DNA from: an uncultured Paracoccaceae bacterium
GTDB lineage: Bacteria > Pseudomonadota > Alphaproteobacteria > Rhodobacterales > Rhodobacteraceae
Direction: 5' to 3'
NCBI GenBank assembly: GCA_937924905.1
Contig: CALDUK010000043.1
Span: 58,925 to 122,924, forward strand
Length of the DNA stretch: 64,000 nt
Notes under the pieces: model-generated
Databases searched by the model: none
The model's input: the letters and a program-made list of their open reading frames with translations, nothing else
Told to the model about the DNA's origin: nothing
Part shown: piece after piece, positions 1 through 11,728 of the stretch
Layout of the letters: each line of letters begins with the position of its first letter
How positions within the stretch are numbered: the first letter of the stretch is position 1
Position numbers and translations under genes: made by a program

Positions 1-331
1 CCCGAAGGCCGAAGCGAAAAAGGCCGAACCAAAGGCAGCTGCACCCAACAAGGCAGCTGCACCCAAGAAGGAAGCCCCAAAGAAGGAAGCCCCAAAGAAG
101 GCCGCACCGAAAAAGGCTGGAGCGGGGGCAGACGATCTTAAGCGAATTTCAGGCGTCGGGCCCGCACTTGAGAAAAAACTTCACGGCTTTGGCGTGACGA
201 CGTTCGCCCAGATCGCAGCCTGGACGCCGGAAGACATCACAGATTTCGACGACAAACTGTCGTTCAAAGGCCGGATCGAACGGGACAATTGGCTTGAACA
301 AGCCGCCCAGTTCGACGCTGAGAAGGAGTAA
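1..331 (+). CDS. rplU: 50S ribosomal protein L21, C-terminal part (partial)
   Basis: Only the last 109 codons are in the window; the frame runs from base 2 to TAA at 329-331. The L21 core lies to the left and is not seen. What remains is a Lys/Ala/Pro-rich linker made of short repeats, then a domain of about 65 residues with [19 protein letters not shown] near its start, which reads as a helix-hairpin-helix-like fold. Assignment to L21 rests on the next gene being rpmA (L27), six bases downstream, and on the known tail extension of L21 in Rhodobacterales. The same domain recurs on NuoE and on the protein at 28656-29573. Confidence 0.85.
   Translation, partial: PKAEAKKAEPKAAAPNKAAAPKKEAPKKEAPKKAAPKKAGAGADDLKRISGVGPALEKKLHGFGVTTFAQIAAWTPEDITDFDDKLSFKGRIERDNWLEQAAQFDAEKE
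32..97 (+). repeat. Tandem repeats coding the L21 linker
   Basis: Two 18-base units (32-49 and 50-67, differing at the last base) are followed by two identical 15-base units (68-82 and 83-97). They encode the repeated AAAP-K and KEAPK linker. All unit lengths are multiples of three, so changes in copy number keep the frame. Confidence 0.9.
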
Positions 332-337
332 GACGAG

Positions 338-607
338 ATGGCACATAAAAAAGCAGGTGGCTCAAGTCGGAACGGCCGCGATTCAGCGGGCCGTCGCCTT
401 GGCGTGAAAAAGTTCGGTGGTCAGGAAGTGATCCCTGGCAATATCATCGTGCGCCAGCGCGGCACCAAATGGTGGCCGGGCGAGGGCGTTGGAATGGGCA
501 AGGATCACACGATTTTTGCAACTTCCGGTGGCCGCGTGACCTTCCACAAGGGTCTGAAAGGCCGCACGTTCATTTCGGTGCTTCCAGAAGCGGTGGCTGC
601 CGAATAA
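338..607 (+). CDS. rpmA: 50S ribosomal protein L27
   Basis: An 89-residue protein of full family length. It begins [16 protein letters not shown], the conserved basic N-terminal arm of L27 that reaches toward the peptidyl transferase centre, and contains the typical [18 protein letters not shown] stretch. There is no N-terminal pre-sequence of the Firmicutes type. It follows rplU by six bases in the usual rplU-rpmA operon and is closed by a strong terminator at 630-668, so ribosomal transcription can end before the GNAT and obgE genes. Confidence 0.98.
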   Translation: MAHKKAGGSSRNGRDSAGRRLGVKKFGGQEVIPGNIIVRQRGTKWWPGEGVGMGKDHTIFATSGGRVTFHKGLKGRTFISVLPEAVAAE

Positions 608-629
608 CCGATCCCGATTTTCGTAGTTT

Positions 630-668
630 GAAAGGGTCGGTAGAAAATACCGGCCCTTTCGCTTTTTT
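630..668 (+). terminator. Rho-independent terminator after rpmA
   Basis: A 13-base-pair stem (630-642 with 648-660, one G-T pair) closes a GAAAA loop and is followed by GC and six T residues (663-668). It ends the rplU-rpmA transcript. Confidence 0.93.
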
Positions 669-756
669 GGTCTCGATTGTGTCACGATCCTGACATTTCC
701 ATATGGAAAACGTCCGCACGCAAATTCGGGAACGCACGAGGCAAAGGAGGCGCCCC

Positions 757-1296
757 GTGAAGATAGACATGATAGTTAACCAGCCGGTGATGGAAACCGA
801 GCGTCTCATTCTGCGGCCTTTGCGCCGTTTGGATGCAGGCTTGCTGAACCAGTATGGTTCAGACGAACGGGTCGCGCATATGACCCGGACCATTCCGCAT
901 CCAATGCCACCGGGCGCAACGGACGGCATGATTGCCCGCGCGCTGGCGGATGACCGGCAAGAAGACGTCTGGGTTATGGACGGCTCGCCCAAAGGCATGG
1001 CGGATCTGATGGGGTTGATTTCGCTGGAACGCATGGACCGCGACCAATCTGAAATCAGTTATTGGGTGGCCCCGGCGTTCTGGAACGCGGGCTTCGCACA
1101 AGAAGCGGTCACAGCGCTTGTCACAGCGAACCCGCTGAACAACAAAACCATTTTTGCAAGTGTCTTTCAGGACAATCCGGTATCGGCACGCGTGTTGACC
1201 AATACTGGCTTTGAATATCTTGGCGATGCCGAAGCTTTCTCTGTCGCGCGCAACGCTATTGTCCCGACGTGGACGTATATCAAACGATACGGGTGA
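757..1296 (+). CDS. GNAT family N-acetyltransferase
   Basis: A 179-residue protein of the RimJ/RimL-like GNAT type. It opens with METERLILRPL at about residues 12-22, the usual first strand, and has SYWVAPAFWNAGFAQEAVTA, which matches the acetyl-CoA-binding region, then NPVSARVLTNTGFEYLG near the end. I chose GTG at 757 because AAAGGAGG lies at 743-750 with six bases between; an in-frame ATG at 703 is further upstream with no such site. It sits between rpmA and obgE, where Rhodobacterales commonly carry acetyltransferase genes. The substrate is unknown. Confidence 0.88.
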   Translation: MKIDMIVNQPVMETERLILRPLRRLDAGLLNQYGSDERVAHMTRTIPHPMPPGATDGMIARALADDRQEDVWVMDGSPKGMADLMGLISLERMDRDQSEISYWVAPAFWNAGFAQEAVTALVTANPLNNKTIFASVFQDNPVSARVLTNTGFEYLGDAEAFSVARNAIVPTWTYIKRYG

Positions 1297-1300
1297 TCTA

Positions 1301-3695
<2,395 letters not shown>

Positions 3696-3768
3696 CTATG
3701 GTGATGCTGTGTGTGACTTTTTCGCGGTCAATGATATACGTACAAAACAAGCAAAGAAGCAGGTTCTT

Positions 3769-5034
3769 ATGAAAGACGGGCTGGATATCCAATCAATGAT
3801 GGCCGATATCGGCGCGCGCGCCAAAGCGGCTTCGGCGGAACTGGCCTTTGCGACCCCGGCTGACAAGACCGCAGCTTTGCATGCCGCCGCCGCCGCTGTT
3901 TCAGCGCGTCGGACCGAGATCATTGCCGAAAACGAAAAAGACATGGCTTTCGGTCGCGAAAAAGGTCTGAGTGATGCCATGCTCGATCGGTTGATGCTGG
4001 ATGACGCGCGCATCGACGGCATTTGCACAAGCCTTCGAAGCGTTGCGGATCAGAATGACCCTGTTGGTGCCGTTATTGCGGAATGGGATCAGCCATCGGG
4101 CCTGCACATCAAACGTGTGCGGACGCCGTTGGGTGTCGTCGGCGTCATTTACGAAAGTCGACCCAACGTAACAGCGGATGCCGGAGCGCTTTGTTTGAAG
4201 GCGGGCAACGCCGTTATTTTGCGTGGCGGCTCTGAGAGTTTTCACTCGTCGGGTGCCATTCTGGCTTGTCTTGTTGAGGGACTAAAAGCGGTCGGCTTGC
4301 CCGAAGATGCCATTCAGCGCGTTCCGACGCGCGACCGCGAGGCTGTCAGCGAGATGCTGACAATGACCGACCACATCGACGTGATCGTGCCACGGGGCGG
4401 AAAAGGATTGGTGGGTCTTGTTCAGCGCGAAGCACGCGTACCGGTTTTTGCGCATCTGGAAGGGATTGTGCATGTCTATCTCGACAAAGCGGCTGATCCT
4501 GAAAAAGCGCTTAAGATTGTATTGAACGCCAAGACGCGGCGGACCGGCATTTGTGGGTCAGCAGAGTGTTTGCTGATCCACCGGGATGTGGTCGACACTT
4601 TGGGCCATGGCACCATTCGGGCCCTGATCGACAAAGGTGTCGAGGTGCGGGGTGACGCGTCCCTTCAGGCAATAGAAGGGGTTGTTCCGGCAACCGATGA
4701 TGATTGGGGGCACGAATTTCTAGATATGATCATCGCGGCAAAAGTGGTCGAGGATACCGATGGGGCAATTGCACATATTCGTCAGTTTGGCTCGGACCAT
4801 ACCGATTGCATCGTGACCGAAGACGACGATGCTGCGGCGCGCTTTTTTGAGCGTTTGGACAGTGCGATCCTGATGCGGAACGCGTCAACCCAGTTTGCAG
4901 ATGGGGGTGAGTTTGGAATGGGCGCGGAAATTGGCATTGCCACCGGCAAAATGCATGCGCGTGGCCCGGTGGGGGCGGAACAGCTGACCAGTTTCAAGTA
5001 CATCGTTGTGGGGAACGGAACTGTCAGAAGCTGA
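3769..5034 (+). CDS. proA: Gamma-glutamyl phosphate reductase
   Basis: A 421-residue enzyme reducing glutamyl 5-phosphate to the semialdehyde with NADPH, the second step of proline synthesis. It has the aldehyde-dehydrogenase fold with the catalytic Cys in TGICGSAE (about C262), and ends in the conserved [15 protein letters not shown]. An in-frame ATG at 3709 would add 20 residues unlike the family; 3769 gives normal length and follows an AAGCAGG stretch. The last 11 bases overlap the convergent chpT gene. Confidence 0.97.
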   Translation: MKDGLDIQSMMADIGARAKAASAELAFATPADKTAALHAAAAAVSARRTEIIAENEKDMAFGREKGLSDAMLDRLMLDDARIDGICTSLRSVADQNDPVGAVIAEWDQPSGLHIKRVRTPLGVVGVIYESRPNVTADAGALCLKAGNAVILRGGSESFHSSGAILACLVEGLKAVGLPEDAIQRVPTRDREAVSEMLTMTDHIDVIVPRGGKGLVGLVQREARVPVFAHLEGIVHVYLDKAADPEKALKIVLNAKTRRTGICGSAECLLIHRDVVDTLGHGTIRALIDKGVEVRGDASLQAIEGVVPATDDDWGHEFLDMIIAAKVVEDTDGAIAHIRQFGSDHTDCIVTEDDDAAARFFERLDSAILMRNASTQFADGGEFGMGAEIGIATGKMHARGPVGAEQLTSFKYIVVGNGTVRS

Positions 5035-5641
5035 CAGATATTGAGTTGCCGTTCGTCGCGGTTTTGATTTTGCAATTGGCGGCTTCGGATGTGGGTGACA
5101 AAAGGGCGAAATGCACATTCGAGGCGGCTATGTCGTTACCTTTGGAAGGATCGGTAGCCAGATTCCACAACTCAGGCTCGATCTTCATGCGGTCAGCGCT
5201 GCCATATATATTCCAGTCGTCGCCATTGCGCGTCACGGCGACCTTGCCGCCCCAAGGCATCGCGCTTTCGAAACACTGGATCACTAGAAAGGCCAGCTTG
5301 GCTTCGATGCGCAATGTGTCTTCGGTGATGCGCCAATCGACGCGTATGCGGTTGCCGCGATACAGATCGGCCAGAACACTGCGCACTTCAGCATTGCCTA
5401 TCTGCGACAAGCCCGAAGCGGCACCGAAGGCAATTCGAAAAAATCTGATCCGCGCATTGGCGTTTTCCACGGATTCGGCGATGAGGCTTATTTCGGGGGC
5501 AGTGCTGGTGCCAGACATCGTCAATAACTCGACGCCATTGCCAATGGCGCCAAGCGGTGAAATCAAGTCGTGGCAAATGCGCGATCCTATCAGGTCATTC
5601 AATCGGCTTCCGTTCAACGCCATATCCTTTCTTCTTGCCAT
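5024..5641 (-). CDS. chpT: Histidine phosphotransferase ChpT
   Basis: A 205-residue ChpT-family (DUF2328) protein. In Caulobacter ChpT passes phosphate from CckA to CtrA and CpdR. The likely phosphorylated His is in [17 protein letters not shown] (about H24), the degenerate histidine-kinase dimerisation helix, followed by an ATPase-like domain. A second ATG at 5623 (MALNGSRL) is equally possible; its AAGGA lies very close to it. The gene stands alone, converging on proA. In Rhodobacterales the CckA-ChpT-CtrA relay affects motility, recombination and gene transfer agents rather than viability; that role is family knowledge. Confidence 0.9.
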   Translation of the reverse strand: MARRKDMALNGSRLNDLIGSRICHDLISPLGAIGNGVELLTMSGTSTAPEISLIAESVENANARIRFFRIAFGAASGLSQIGNAEVRSVLADLYRGNRIRVDWRITEDTLRIEAKLAFLVIQCFESAMPWGGKVAVTRNGDDWNIYGSADRMKIEPELWNLATDPSKGNDIAASNVHFALLSPTSEAANCKIKTATNGNSISVSF

Positions 5642-5668
5642 TCATCGCGATCAAAAAGGAACCCCCCA

Positions 5669-5851
5669 ATGACCTCGTTCGCTTCTCTTCTTACGCCCGG
5701 TATGCAGGTCGAACATCCAAACCACCGCGAATGGGGCGTGGGCCAGGTGCAAAGCAACATAAACGGCCGTATCACCGTGAACTTTCCCGAAATGGGTAAA
5801 GTTGTTATTGACGCAACCCGGATCGAACTGGTTCCTGTTTTTCACCCTTAG
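5669..5851 (+). CDS. DUF3553 small protein
   Basis: A 60-residue protein with the pattern PGMQVEHPNHREWGVGQVQS followed by a short beta-rich repeat ending in ELVPV. This matches the small alphaproteobacterial DUF3553 family, which resembles the KOW/CarD-like beta folds of helicase tails. The ATG at 5669 is preceded by AAAAAGGAA eight bases away. It is divergent from chpT with 27 bases between starts, so the two may share a control region. No function is known to me. Confidence 0.85.
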   Translation: MTSFASLLTPGMQVEHPNHREWGVGQVQSNINGRITVNFPEMGKVVIDATRIELVPVFHP

Positions 5852-5983
5852 TGCAACATAAGTTAAAATAATACAACTTAAACGAGCATTCAATCTGCTT
5901 TGACCTATAAAATTGGGACTTTCCGAAGTGCTTTCCCTTATTTCGCAAACGCTTTAGAACACTGCACGCGAAGCGAGGCATGA

Positions 5984-6763
5984 ATGCGGTTGGACGGCGG
6001 GCACCTGCAACTAAGATTGGCCACGGCCGAGGCTGACCTGCGCGCGGCCGAGCGTCTGCGCTATCAGGTCTTTGTCGAAGAACTGGGCGGCGATGGCCCA
6101 TTGGTGGACCATGACGGCCGGTTCGAACGGGATGCTTTCGACCCGTTTTATGATCATCTGGTACTTGTTGATGCTTCTCGTGATGACAGGAATCTGGACC
6201 ATGTCGTTGGTGTGTATCGTCTGATTGGCGACTACCAGGCGGCCAGATGTGGGCGGTTCTATTCCGAAGATGAATACGACCTGCGCGTCCTTAAGTCGTC
6301 GGGAAGGCGGCTTCTTGAACTGGGTAGATCATGTGTGCACCCTGACTATCGCAGCGGTGTTGCCCTGCATATGTTGTGGTCTGGCCTCGCAAATTATGTG
6401 CGCGAACGCGAATTTGAGGTTCTGTTCGGTGTCGCTAGTTTCCACGGCACGGAGGTTGCCCACCTCGCGCAACCTTTGTCACATCTGCACTATGCCCATC
6501 TTGCCCCGCCCGACCTGCGGGTCCGGGCGGTTGCGGATGCGTTTCAACCGATGGATTTGGTTCCGCGTGCTCACGTGAACCGTCTGGAGGCGATGAAAAA
6601 TGTCCCGCCGCTCATCAAGTCCTATCTTCGGCTGGGCGGGTTCGTCGGCGACGGTGCTTTTGTTGATCGCACATTCAACACTGTCGATGTCTGTCTGGTG
6701 ATGGACACAGAGCGGATGAGCGAAAAGGCAAAAGCCCGCTATGAAACAGGTCAATTGGCGTGA
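5984..6763 (+). CDS. olsB: Ornithine lipid N-acyltransferase
   Basis: A 259-residue GNAT-fold acyltransferase of the OlsB/hemolysin-like family, which moves a 3-hydroxyacyl chain from acyl carrier protein to ornithine to give lyso-ornithine lipid. Visible signs are AAERLRYQVFVEELGGDG near the start, HLVLVD, and LELGRSCVHPDYRSGVAL, typical of the family. It is followed directly by olsA with a GTGA overlap. The AT-rich 132 bases upstream (5852-5983) probably hold the promoter. Ornithine lipids are phosphorus-free membrane lipids used under phosphate limitation; no clear Pho box was seen. Confidence 0.92.
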   Translation: MRLDGGHLQLRLATAEADLRAAERLRYQVFVEELGGDGPLVDHDGRFERDAFDPFYDHLVLVDASRDDRNLDHVVGVYRLIGDYQAARCGRFYSEDEYDLRVLKSSGRRLLELGRSCVHPDYRSGVALHMLWSGLANYVREREFEVLFGVASFHGTEVAHLAQPLSHLHYAHLAPPDLRVRAVADAFQPMDLVPRAHVNRLEAMKNVPPLIKSYLRLGGFVGDGAFVDRTFNTVDVCLVMDTERMSEKAKARYETGQLA

Positions 6764-7599
6764 CGCAAACCTGGCAGTCTCAAGATTACCCTGCCGCCCT
6801 AAAACTGGGGGTCCGTGACAAACTGCGCGCGGCCTGGCGTGGATCTGTTCTGGGTGTCGCACTCTGTCTTGGCATCATCGCGACGCTGTGCATCAGACTG
6901 ATCGAAATCCCACTTTTCCGGTCAAATCGACCATGGAGTGGGTGGATCACCGTTTTCGTCTGCCGCGCTGCATTGCGCCTTTTGTCGATCAAGCTATGCC
7001 AGGACGGAGCGCCGTCCGCCCAACCCGCGCTGGTCGTTGCGAACCATAGTTCCTGGTTGGATATCTTTGCGCTGAATGCAGGCGGGCCGCTTTACTTCGT
7101 CTCGAAATCCGAGGTTGCGCGTTGGCCGGGGATTGGGTTTCTGGCACGACTTACGGGCACGGTTTTTGTACGCCGCGAAAAGCGCGAAGCCGGACGTCAG
7201 AAAACCGCGTTGGAACAACGGTTAGGTGCGGGCCATCGGCTGTTGTTTTTTCCCGAAGGAACATCGACAGACAACAGGCAGGTATTGCCGTTCAAGCCGA
7301 CGCTTTTCGCGGCAGTTTTTTCGCCGACCTTATACAATGAAATGTATGTCCAACCGGTCAGCGTGGTTTACAAGGCACCCGATGAGTTGGATGACCGGTT
7401 TTTGGCGTGGTGGGGCGATATGGAATTGGCCCCGCATTTGCTTCGGGTCCTGGCCAATTGTGGGGCGGCCCAGGTGCATGTCATCTGGCATCCGCCGATC
7501 AAAGCGTCTGACTATTCAGATCGCAAATCGTTGGCACGCACGGCAGAAAAGATTGTGCAGGGCGGACACGCGCTCAAGATCAAGCCATCCCGGCAATAA
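6760..7599 (+). CDS. olsA: Lyso-ornithine lipid O-acyltransferase
   Basis: A 279-residue membrane-associated acyltransferase of the PlsC fold. It carries NHSSWLD (about residue 95, the NHx4D catalytic motif) and FPEGTST (about 163), with a hydrophobic segment near residues 29-47. Its place right after olsB makes it the O-acyltransferase that completes ornithine lipid, though some OlsA proteins also acylate lysophosphatidic acid. The GTG start overlaps the olsB stop. Its last 20 bases overlap the convergent gene at 7580-8200. Confidence 0.92.
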   Translation: MTQTWQSQDYPAALKLGVRDKLRAAWRGSVLGVALCLGIIATLCIRLIEIPLFRSNRPWSGWITVFVCRAALRLLSIKLCQDGAPSAQPALVVANHSSWLDIFALNAGGPLYFVSKSEVARWPGIGFLARLTGTVFVRREKREAGRQKTALEQRLGAGHRLLFFPEGTSTDNRQVLPFKPTLFAAVFSPTLYNEMYVQPVSVVYKAPDELDDRFLAWWGDMELAPHLLRVLANCGAAQVHVIWHPPIKASDYSDRKSLARTAEKIVQGGHALKIKPSRQ

Positions 7600-8200
7600 G
7601 TGACCCCAGTGCCGCGCTTGGGTCATCGTTGCCCCAAATTTCTTCCCCGATACTCAGAAAATCTGTGACCAGGGCAAGGCTGGCAATGGCTTCGGCGTCC
7701 AGATGACCTTCGGCAACCACGGGCACTTCGATCATTTCAGACCACCAGGCGAACAGATCCAGTGGGGCTTGGCCCCCGTCACCCAAGACGGACGTGCCGA
7801 CCGGGCCAAATGCAACATAGTCCGCACCAGCCTCGCCGGCATTCATGCCATCATGTTTCGACGTTCCACAAAACGCGCCAACAATGGCGTCCTTGCCAAG
7901 CGCTTTTCGCGCGGTCCGAACGGTGCGTACACCATCCAAAAGATGGACGCCGTCCAGCCCCAGCTTTTCCGCCAATGCGACGTGTTGATCAATGACAACC
8001 GCAATGTCACGGGCATGCGCTATGGTGCGCAAAGCATCTGCCGCGCGAGACAACCTGTCTTCGTCCCGTGTGGCCAAAGCAAGTCGCACACAGGCCACTT
8101 CGTGCTGATCAAGCACCTTGGCCAACTCGCCCGGAAACGAGGAAAGCTCGAACTCGGGCGGCGTGACAAGATAGAGCTGCGGTTGATTGGGTGGGGTCAT
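7580..8200 (-). CDS. Thiamine phosphate synthase-like protein
   Basis: A 206-residue TIM-barrel protein of the ThiE/TenI group. Recognisable parts are QLYLVTPPEF at the start, DGVHLLDG, ADYVAFGPVGTS and VVAEG. The canonical ThiE phosphate-binding stretch GPVxPTxTK is altered here to GPVGTSVLGDGG, so I cannot say it makes thiamine phosphate; it may be a ThiE paralogue. It converges on olsA and is followed upstream by a long intergenic stretch. Confidence 0.75.
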   Translation of the reverse strand: MTPPNQPQLYLVTPPEFELSSFPGELAKVLDQHEVACVRLALATRDEDRLSRAADALRTIAHARDIAVVIDQHVALAEKLGLDGVHLLDGVRTVRTARKALGKDAIVGAFCGTSKHDGMNAGEAGADYVAFGPVGTSVLGDGGQAPLDLFAWWSEMIEVPVVAEGHLDAEAIASLALVTDFLSIGEEIWGNDDPSAALGSLIAGMA

Positions 8201-8402
8201 GGTCGAAACCTAGATCGTTTCACAGCCTATAGCGTTTTGTCATCAGTGGGAAAAGACATTGTTTCACATGCACTTATCCAATGAGGATGCCGATCAGATT
8301 GGTCAGCGGCAAAAAAATAGTCTGTTTGAAACAAATTCACGCCGCATTTCTCGATCACATTGCGCCAGTAAGCCTTTGTTTAGGTTAAATGTGAGTTGTG
8401 TT
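8201..8402. other. Intergenic region upstream of the ThiE-like gene
   Basis: This stretch lies between the start of the ThiE-like gene and a possible small frame at 8403. It is more AT-rich than the surroundings and should hold the minus-strand promoter of the ThiE-like gene. I see no RNA gene or strong hairpin. With the doubtful frame at 8403-8558 it makes up a 361-base gap. Confidence 0.5.
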
Positions 8403-8558
8403 ATGAGTATCAAAACAAAGCGAGTTAGCTCTCGTTCCGTAAAAAGTGTAACTATTCTGGACGAGCGTAGCATGTCGCCCAATGGACTGCTGTCTTTGCG
8501 GGAATATCGCCGCAAACGCTATGCGCGACAGTTGCCCTGTCAGCCAACAACAGACTAA
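8403..8558 (+). CDS. Possible small basic protein
   Basis: An open frame of 51 codons starting MSIKTKRVSSRSVKS with a strongly basic composition and the C-terminal stretch SLREYRRKRYARQ. It has no clear ribosome binding site. Its length, charge and G/C third positions are compatible with a small nucleic-acid-binding protein, but I recognise no family. It converges on the thioesterase gene, whose stop lies three bases away. Confidence 0.3.
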   Translation: MSIKTKRVSSRSVKSVTILDERSMSPNGLLSLREYRRKRYARQLPCQPTTD

Positions 8559-8561
8559 GCC

Positions 8562-8993
8562 CTATTTGCGGGGCCGCGAATACGTCAGGGTTGCGCGGGC
8601 AACAAGTCCCGGCTGCCCGGCGCTTGTGATGGCGGCGTCTCCGACAACCAAACCACGTCCAAGTTTCAAAAGTTCGACGTCGCAAATCAGATCGGCATCG
8701 GCGGCAGGTTTCCGCATGAAATCAATGGACGCGCCTGTCGTGACGGCCAACGCTTCTTCGCCGACATGGGCGATGATGGCCAAATAAACCGCGCAATCGG
8801 CGATGGAAAACAACGTTGGTCCTGACACGGTGCCGCCGGGGCGCAGGTGTTTTGCGCTTGGGACAAGTCGCAGCTTCAACCGCTTGGGTGCGATTTCCAA
8901 AATCTGGTAATCTTCAGCCACCTGCGGAAATTCAGCGTCCAAAAACCGCTGAACATCCGTTATGTCCAGAAGGGGTTCAAGCTCGGCCATCAT
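8562..8993 (-). CDS. PaaI family hotdog thioesterase
   Basis: A 143-residue hotdog-fold protein. The pattern LRPGGTVSGPTLFSIADCAVYLAI is the PaaI/YbgC-type helix region with the acidic residue that acts in thioester hydrolysis, and the C-terminal strand AITSAGQPGLVARATLTY fits. It probably cleaves an acyl-CoA of unknown type. It lies 63 bases downstream of the carboxypeptidase gene on the same strand and may be the last gene of the ctaA transcript. Confidence 0.88.
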   Translation of the reverse strand: MMAELEPLLDITDVQRFLDAEFPQVAEDYQILEIAPKRLKLRLVPSAKHLRPGGTVSGPTLFSIADCAVYLAIIAHVGEEALAVTTGASIDFMRKPAADADLICDVELLKLGRGLVVGDAAITSAGQPGLVARATLTYSRPRK

Positions 8994-9056
8994 GCGTCTG
9001 GCCGTTGCGGCGCCATTGGCAACCCTGAAGCGCGTCTCTGTCTGGAATGCCGGCGT

Positions 9057-10529
9057 TCAGGTCCCATATATCTGACCAAATTTCGCATCGAGATAGGCCA
9101 GAAGCGGCGCTTCTGACGGGACGGTTCCGGTTGCGCGTTCGATGACATCGCGCGGTTTGAACAACCCGCCATGACGATGAACCTTGTCGCGCAACCAGGT
9201 CGTGGCGGCGCGCGTATTTCCATCGGCCAGTTGGTCATCCAAATCGGGAATATCGCGTCTAAGCGCGTCATGCAGACAGGCCGCATAGACATTCCCCAGC
9301 GTATAGGTCGGAAAGTACCCGAACAACGCCTCCGACCAATGGACATCTTGCAAAACACCGTTGGCCGGCTGATCGACCTTCAGCCCAAAGTCGTGTTCAA
9401 ACCGGGTATCCCATGCGTCCGGCAAATCAGCCACATCAAGGCGCCCCGCAATCAGATCGCGTTCCAGATCAAACCTAAGCAAGACGTGCAGGTTATAGTG
9501 AACTTCGTCGGCCTCGGTTCTGATATAGCCAGAAGCGCATCGATTGACGGTGGCATAAAAAGTGTCGGCATCCGGAATGCCAAAATCACCGAACTGGGCC
9601 ACCATCTGGCGAAACAGCCAGCCGGTGAAGGCTTTGGACCGGCCCAGTTGGTTTTCATATATCCGGCTTTGGCTTTCGTGAACACCCATCGACACGCCGC
9701 GCCCAAGGGGGGTCAATAGATAGTCCGTGTCGATCCCTTGTTCGTAACAGGCATGGCCCACCTCGTGAATGGTCGAATAAAAGCAGTTGAACGGGTCGTC
9801 GGGCATCGTTCGGGTCGTAATCCGCACATCCAGTCCTGATCCAGAACTGAACGGATGCACGGCCTTGTCGATCCGCCCGTGTTGCGTGTCGTATCCGAAT
9901 GCGCGGGCAAGTGTGTCGGACAAAGCCAATTGTCCGGCTTCCTCGAATGTACCTGCCAGGGTTGGTACATCGCGGTCTGACCCAAGGATTTTTTCGCGAA
10001 GCGCAACCAGCGATGGGCGAAGAGCATCGAACATGGTTTCAAGTTCGGCCTCGTTGGTGCCAGGCTCGTAGTCTTCAAGAAGCGCGTCATACAGACCGGT
10101 GCCATCGGCCAATGCGCTTGCCTTTTCGCGCGTCAGCGACAGAACCTCGGTCAGTTTCGGGGCAAAAAGTGTGAAGTCGTTTGTTGCGCGCGCTTCGGCC
10201 CAAACCCTATGGGCCAGTGATGTCGTGCGCGCCAACGCCGCCGACAGATCGGCAGGCACGCGTTGCGTGCGCTCATAGCGATGTCGGATAAGCTCGACTT
10301 GCCGTTTGCCCGCTGCGTCTTCTGGATCAACGATGGCCAGCCATTCGCCAATCTTTGGGCTTGTCTTCCGGGCATGCAGAACGCCGTCCAGTGCTGCCAT
10401 TTCGTCCGCCCGTTGTTCGGCGGCCCCGGCTGGCATCATGGTTTCCTGATCCCAGCCCAGACGGCCCATCACTTGGCCCAAAGCTTCTGTTTCGCGCTGA
10501 AACGTCATTAGATCGGTGTAAGCACTCAT
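9057..10529 (-). CDS. M32 family metallocarboxypeptidase (Taq type)
   Basis: A 490-residue thermostable-carboxypeptidase-1-like enzyme that removes C-terminal residues from peptides in the cytoplasm. The zinc motif HEVGH lies at about residues 255-259 (STIHEVGHACYEQG), with VHESQSRIYEN further on giving the third ligand. The frame stays open far upstream, but the ATG at 10529 gives family length and overlaps the ctaA stop as ATGA, so translation is probably coupled. Confidence 0.93.
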   Translation of the reverse strand: MSAYTDLMTFQRETEALGQVMGRLGWDQETMMPAGAAEQRADEMAALDGVLHARKTSPKIGEWLAIVDPEDAAGKRQVELIRHRYERTQRVPADLSAALARTTSLAHRVWAEARATNDFTLFAPKLTEVLSLTREKASALADGTGLYDALLEDYEPGTNEAELETMFDALRPSLVALREKILGSDRDVPTLAGTFEEAGQLALSDTLARAFGYDTQHGRIDKAVHPFSSGSGLDVRITTRTMPDDPFNCFYSTIHEVGHACYEQGIDTDYLLTPLGRGVSMGVHESQSRIYENQLGRSKAFTGWLFRQMVAQFGDFGIPDADTFYATVNRCASGYIRTEADEVHYNLHVLLRFDLERDLIAGRLDVADLPDAWDTRFEHDFGLKVDQPANGVLQDVHWSEALFGYFPTYTLGNVYAACLHDALRRDIPDLDDQLADGNTRAATTWLRDKVHRHGGLFKPRDVIERATGTVPSEAPLLAYLDAKFGQIYGT

Positions 10530-11671
10530 GCGGTTGCCCTTACGGATTGGGCCTTGGGATACTGCGAAAGGAACCGCGCCCAAAGGATCAGTGTGAATAG
10601 CGCAACCGCCCCGAATTGGTGCAAGATGGCAAGCGGCCAGGGGGCCATATAAAGAACGGTAGAAATCCCCAGGACCATCTGAAGGACCATCATCGCGAAG
10701 ACTGCGGCAAAGGCTGCCCGTGTCGCGGCATTGCCAGATTTTCGCGCGCGCAGCCAGACGACACCGCCGAACACTAGCAAAAGATATCCGGCAATCCGGT
10801 GCATGAACTGAACAAGACCGGCATCTTCGAAGAAATTCCGCCAAACGGGTGTTAAATCAAAGGGGAAAGGGGGCAGCCATTCGCCCGCCATCAAAGGCCA
10901 GTCATTGAAACTGCGCCCAGCGTCGATACCGGCCACCAGCGCGCCCAACAGGATTTGCACGAACGCAAAGTACATCAGTCCCGTGCCCATCGAGAACAGC
11001 TTGGCATCGCGGTCCCGTCTGGCTTGCATCAGATCTGCGTCGCGACGTCCAAGCAGAAAGATGTACCAAACCAGCACGCCCAGAATGACGAAAGCCAGAC
11101 CCAGATGCGTGGCCAATCGGTAAGACGCGACATCCAGCATGCCGCCCGTCAGACCTGAACTGACCATCCACCAGCCAATCGCACCTTGGATGCCGCCCAA
11201 TAGTCCGGGCAGCAAAAGCCGCCCGGTCCAGCCTGTCGGAACCTTTCGGGTCGCGAGAAAGAACAGAAAGCCCGCCGCCCAAACAAGGCCAATGATCCGG
11301 CCCAATTGCCGGTGACCCCATTCCCACCAATAGATCACCTTGAACTCGTCAAGGCTCATGCCTTTGTTCTGAAGCTCATATTCCGGGATCTCGCGGTATT
11401 TCGCGAACGCGTTTTCCCAATCTTCAGCAGAAAGAGGCGGGATCGCTCCCGTCACAGGCCGCCATTCGGTGATCGACAGCCCGCTGTCGGTCAAGCGTGT
11501 CAAACCGCCCACGGCAATCATCAGGACGACAAGCGCAAAAAGCAGGACCAGCCAGGCACGAATAGCACCACGTGCGCCGCGCTTGGCCCCGTCAATGACG
11601 CCTGTGGTCGGGGCGGCGCGTGCCGCGTCCGGTGTCGCGACCTCTTCGAAGATACTGCGTTTTTGGCTCAT
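10526..11671 (-). CDS. ctaA: Heme A synthase, COX15 type
   Basis: A 381-residue membrane protein that oxidises the C8 methyl of heme O to make heme A for cytochrome c oxidase. It shows about eight hydrophobic segments and conserved heme-ligand regions, including TRLTDSGLSITEWRPVTGAIPP, EWGHRQLGR and FMHRIAGY. The length and motifs are those of the alphaproteobacterial and mitochondrial COX15 type, rather than the short Bacillus CtaA. It heads the minus-strand unit ctaA, carboxypeptidase, thioesterase. Confidence 0.95.
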   Translation of the reverse strand: MSQKRSIFEEVATPDAARAAPTTGVIDGAKRGARGAIRAWLVLLFALVVLMIAVGGLTRLTDSGLSITEWRPVTGAIPPLSAEDWENAFAKYREIPEYELQNKGMSLDEFKVIYWWEWGHRQLGRIIGLVWAAGFLFFLATRKVPTGWTGRLLLPGLLGGIQGAIGWWMVSSGLTGGMLDVASYRLATHLGLAFVILGVLVWYIFLLGRRDADLMQARRDRDAKLFSMGTGLMYFAFVQILLGALVAGIDAGRSFNDWPLMAGEWLPPFPFDLTPVWRNFFEDAGLVQFMHRIAGYLLLVFGGVVWLRARKSGNAATRAAFAAVFAMMVLQMVLGISTVLYMAPWPLAILHQFGAVALFTLILWARFLSQYPKAQSVRATA

Positions 11672-11728
11672 GCCGTCCGTCCTTATTTCGCAAGCGGAAA
11701 CTTAGGCGCGACACGTCAGGGCGTCCAG

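Noticed and set aside
5859..5880. TAAGTT-N10-AACTTA inverted repeat before olsB
   Set aside because: Six-base arms in AT-rich sequence with a long spacer can arise by chance; kept only as a note.
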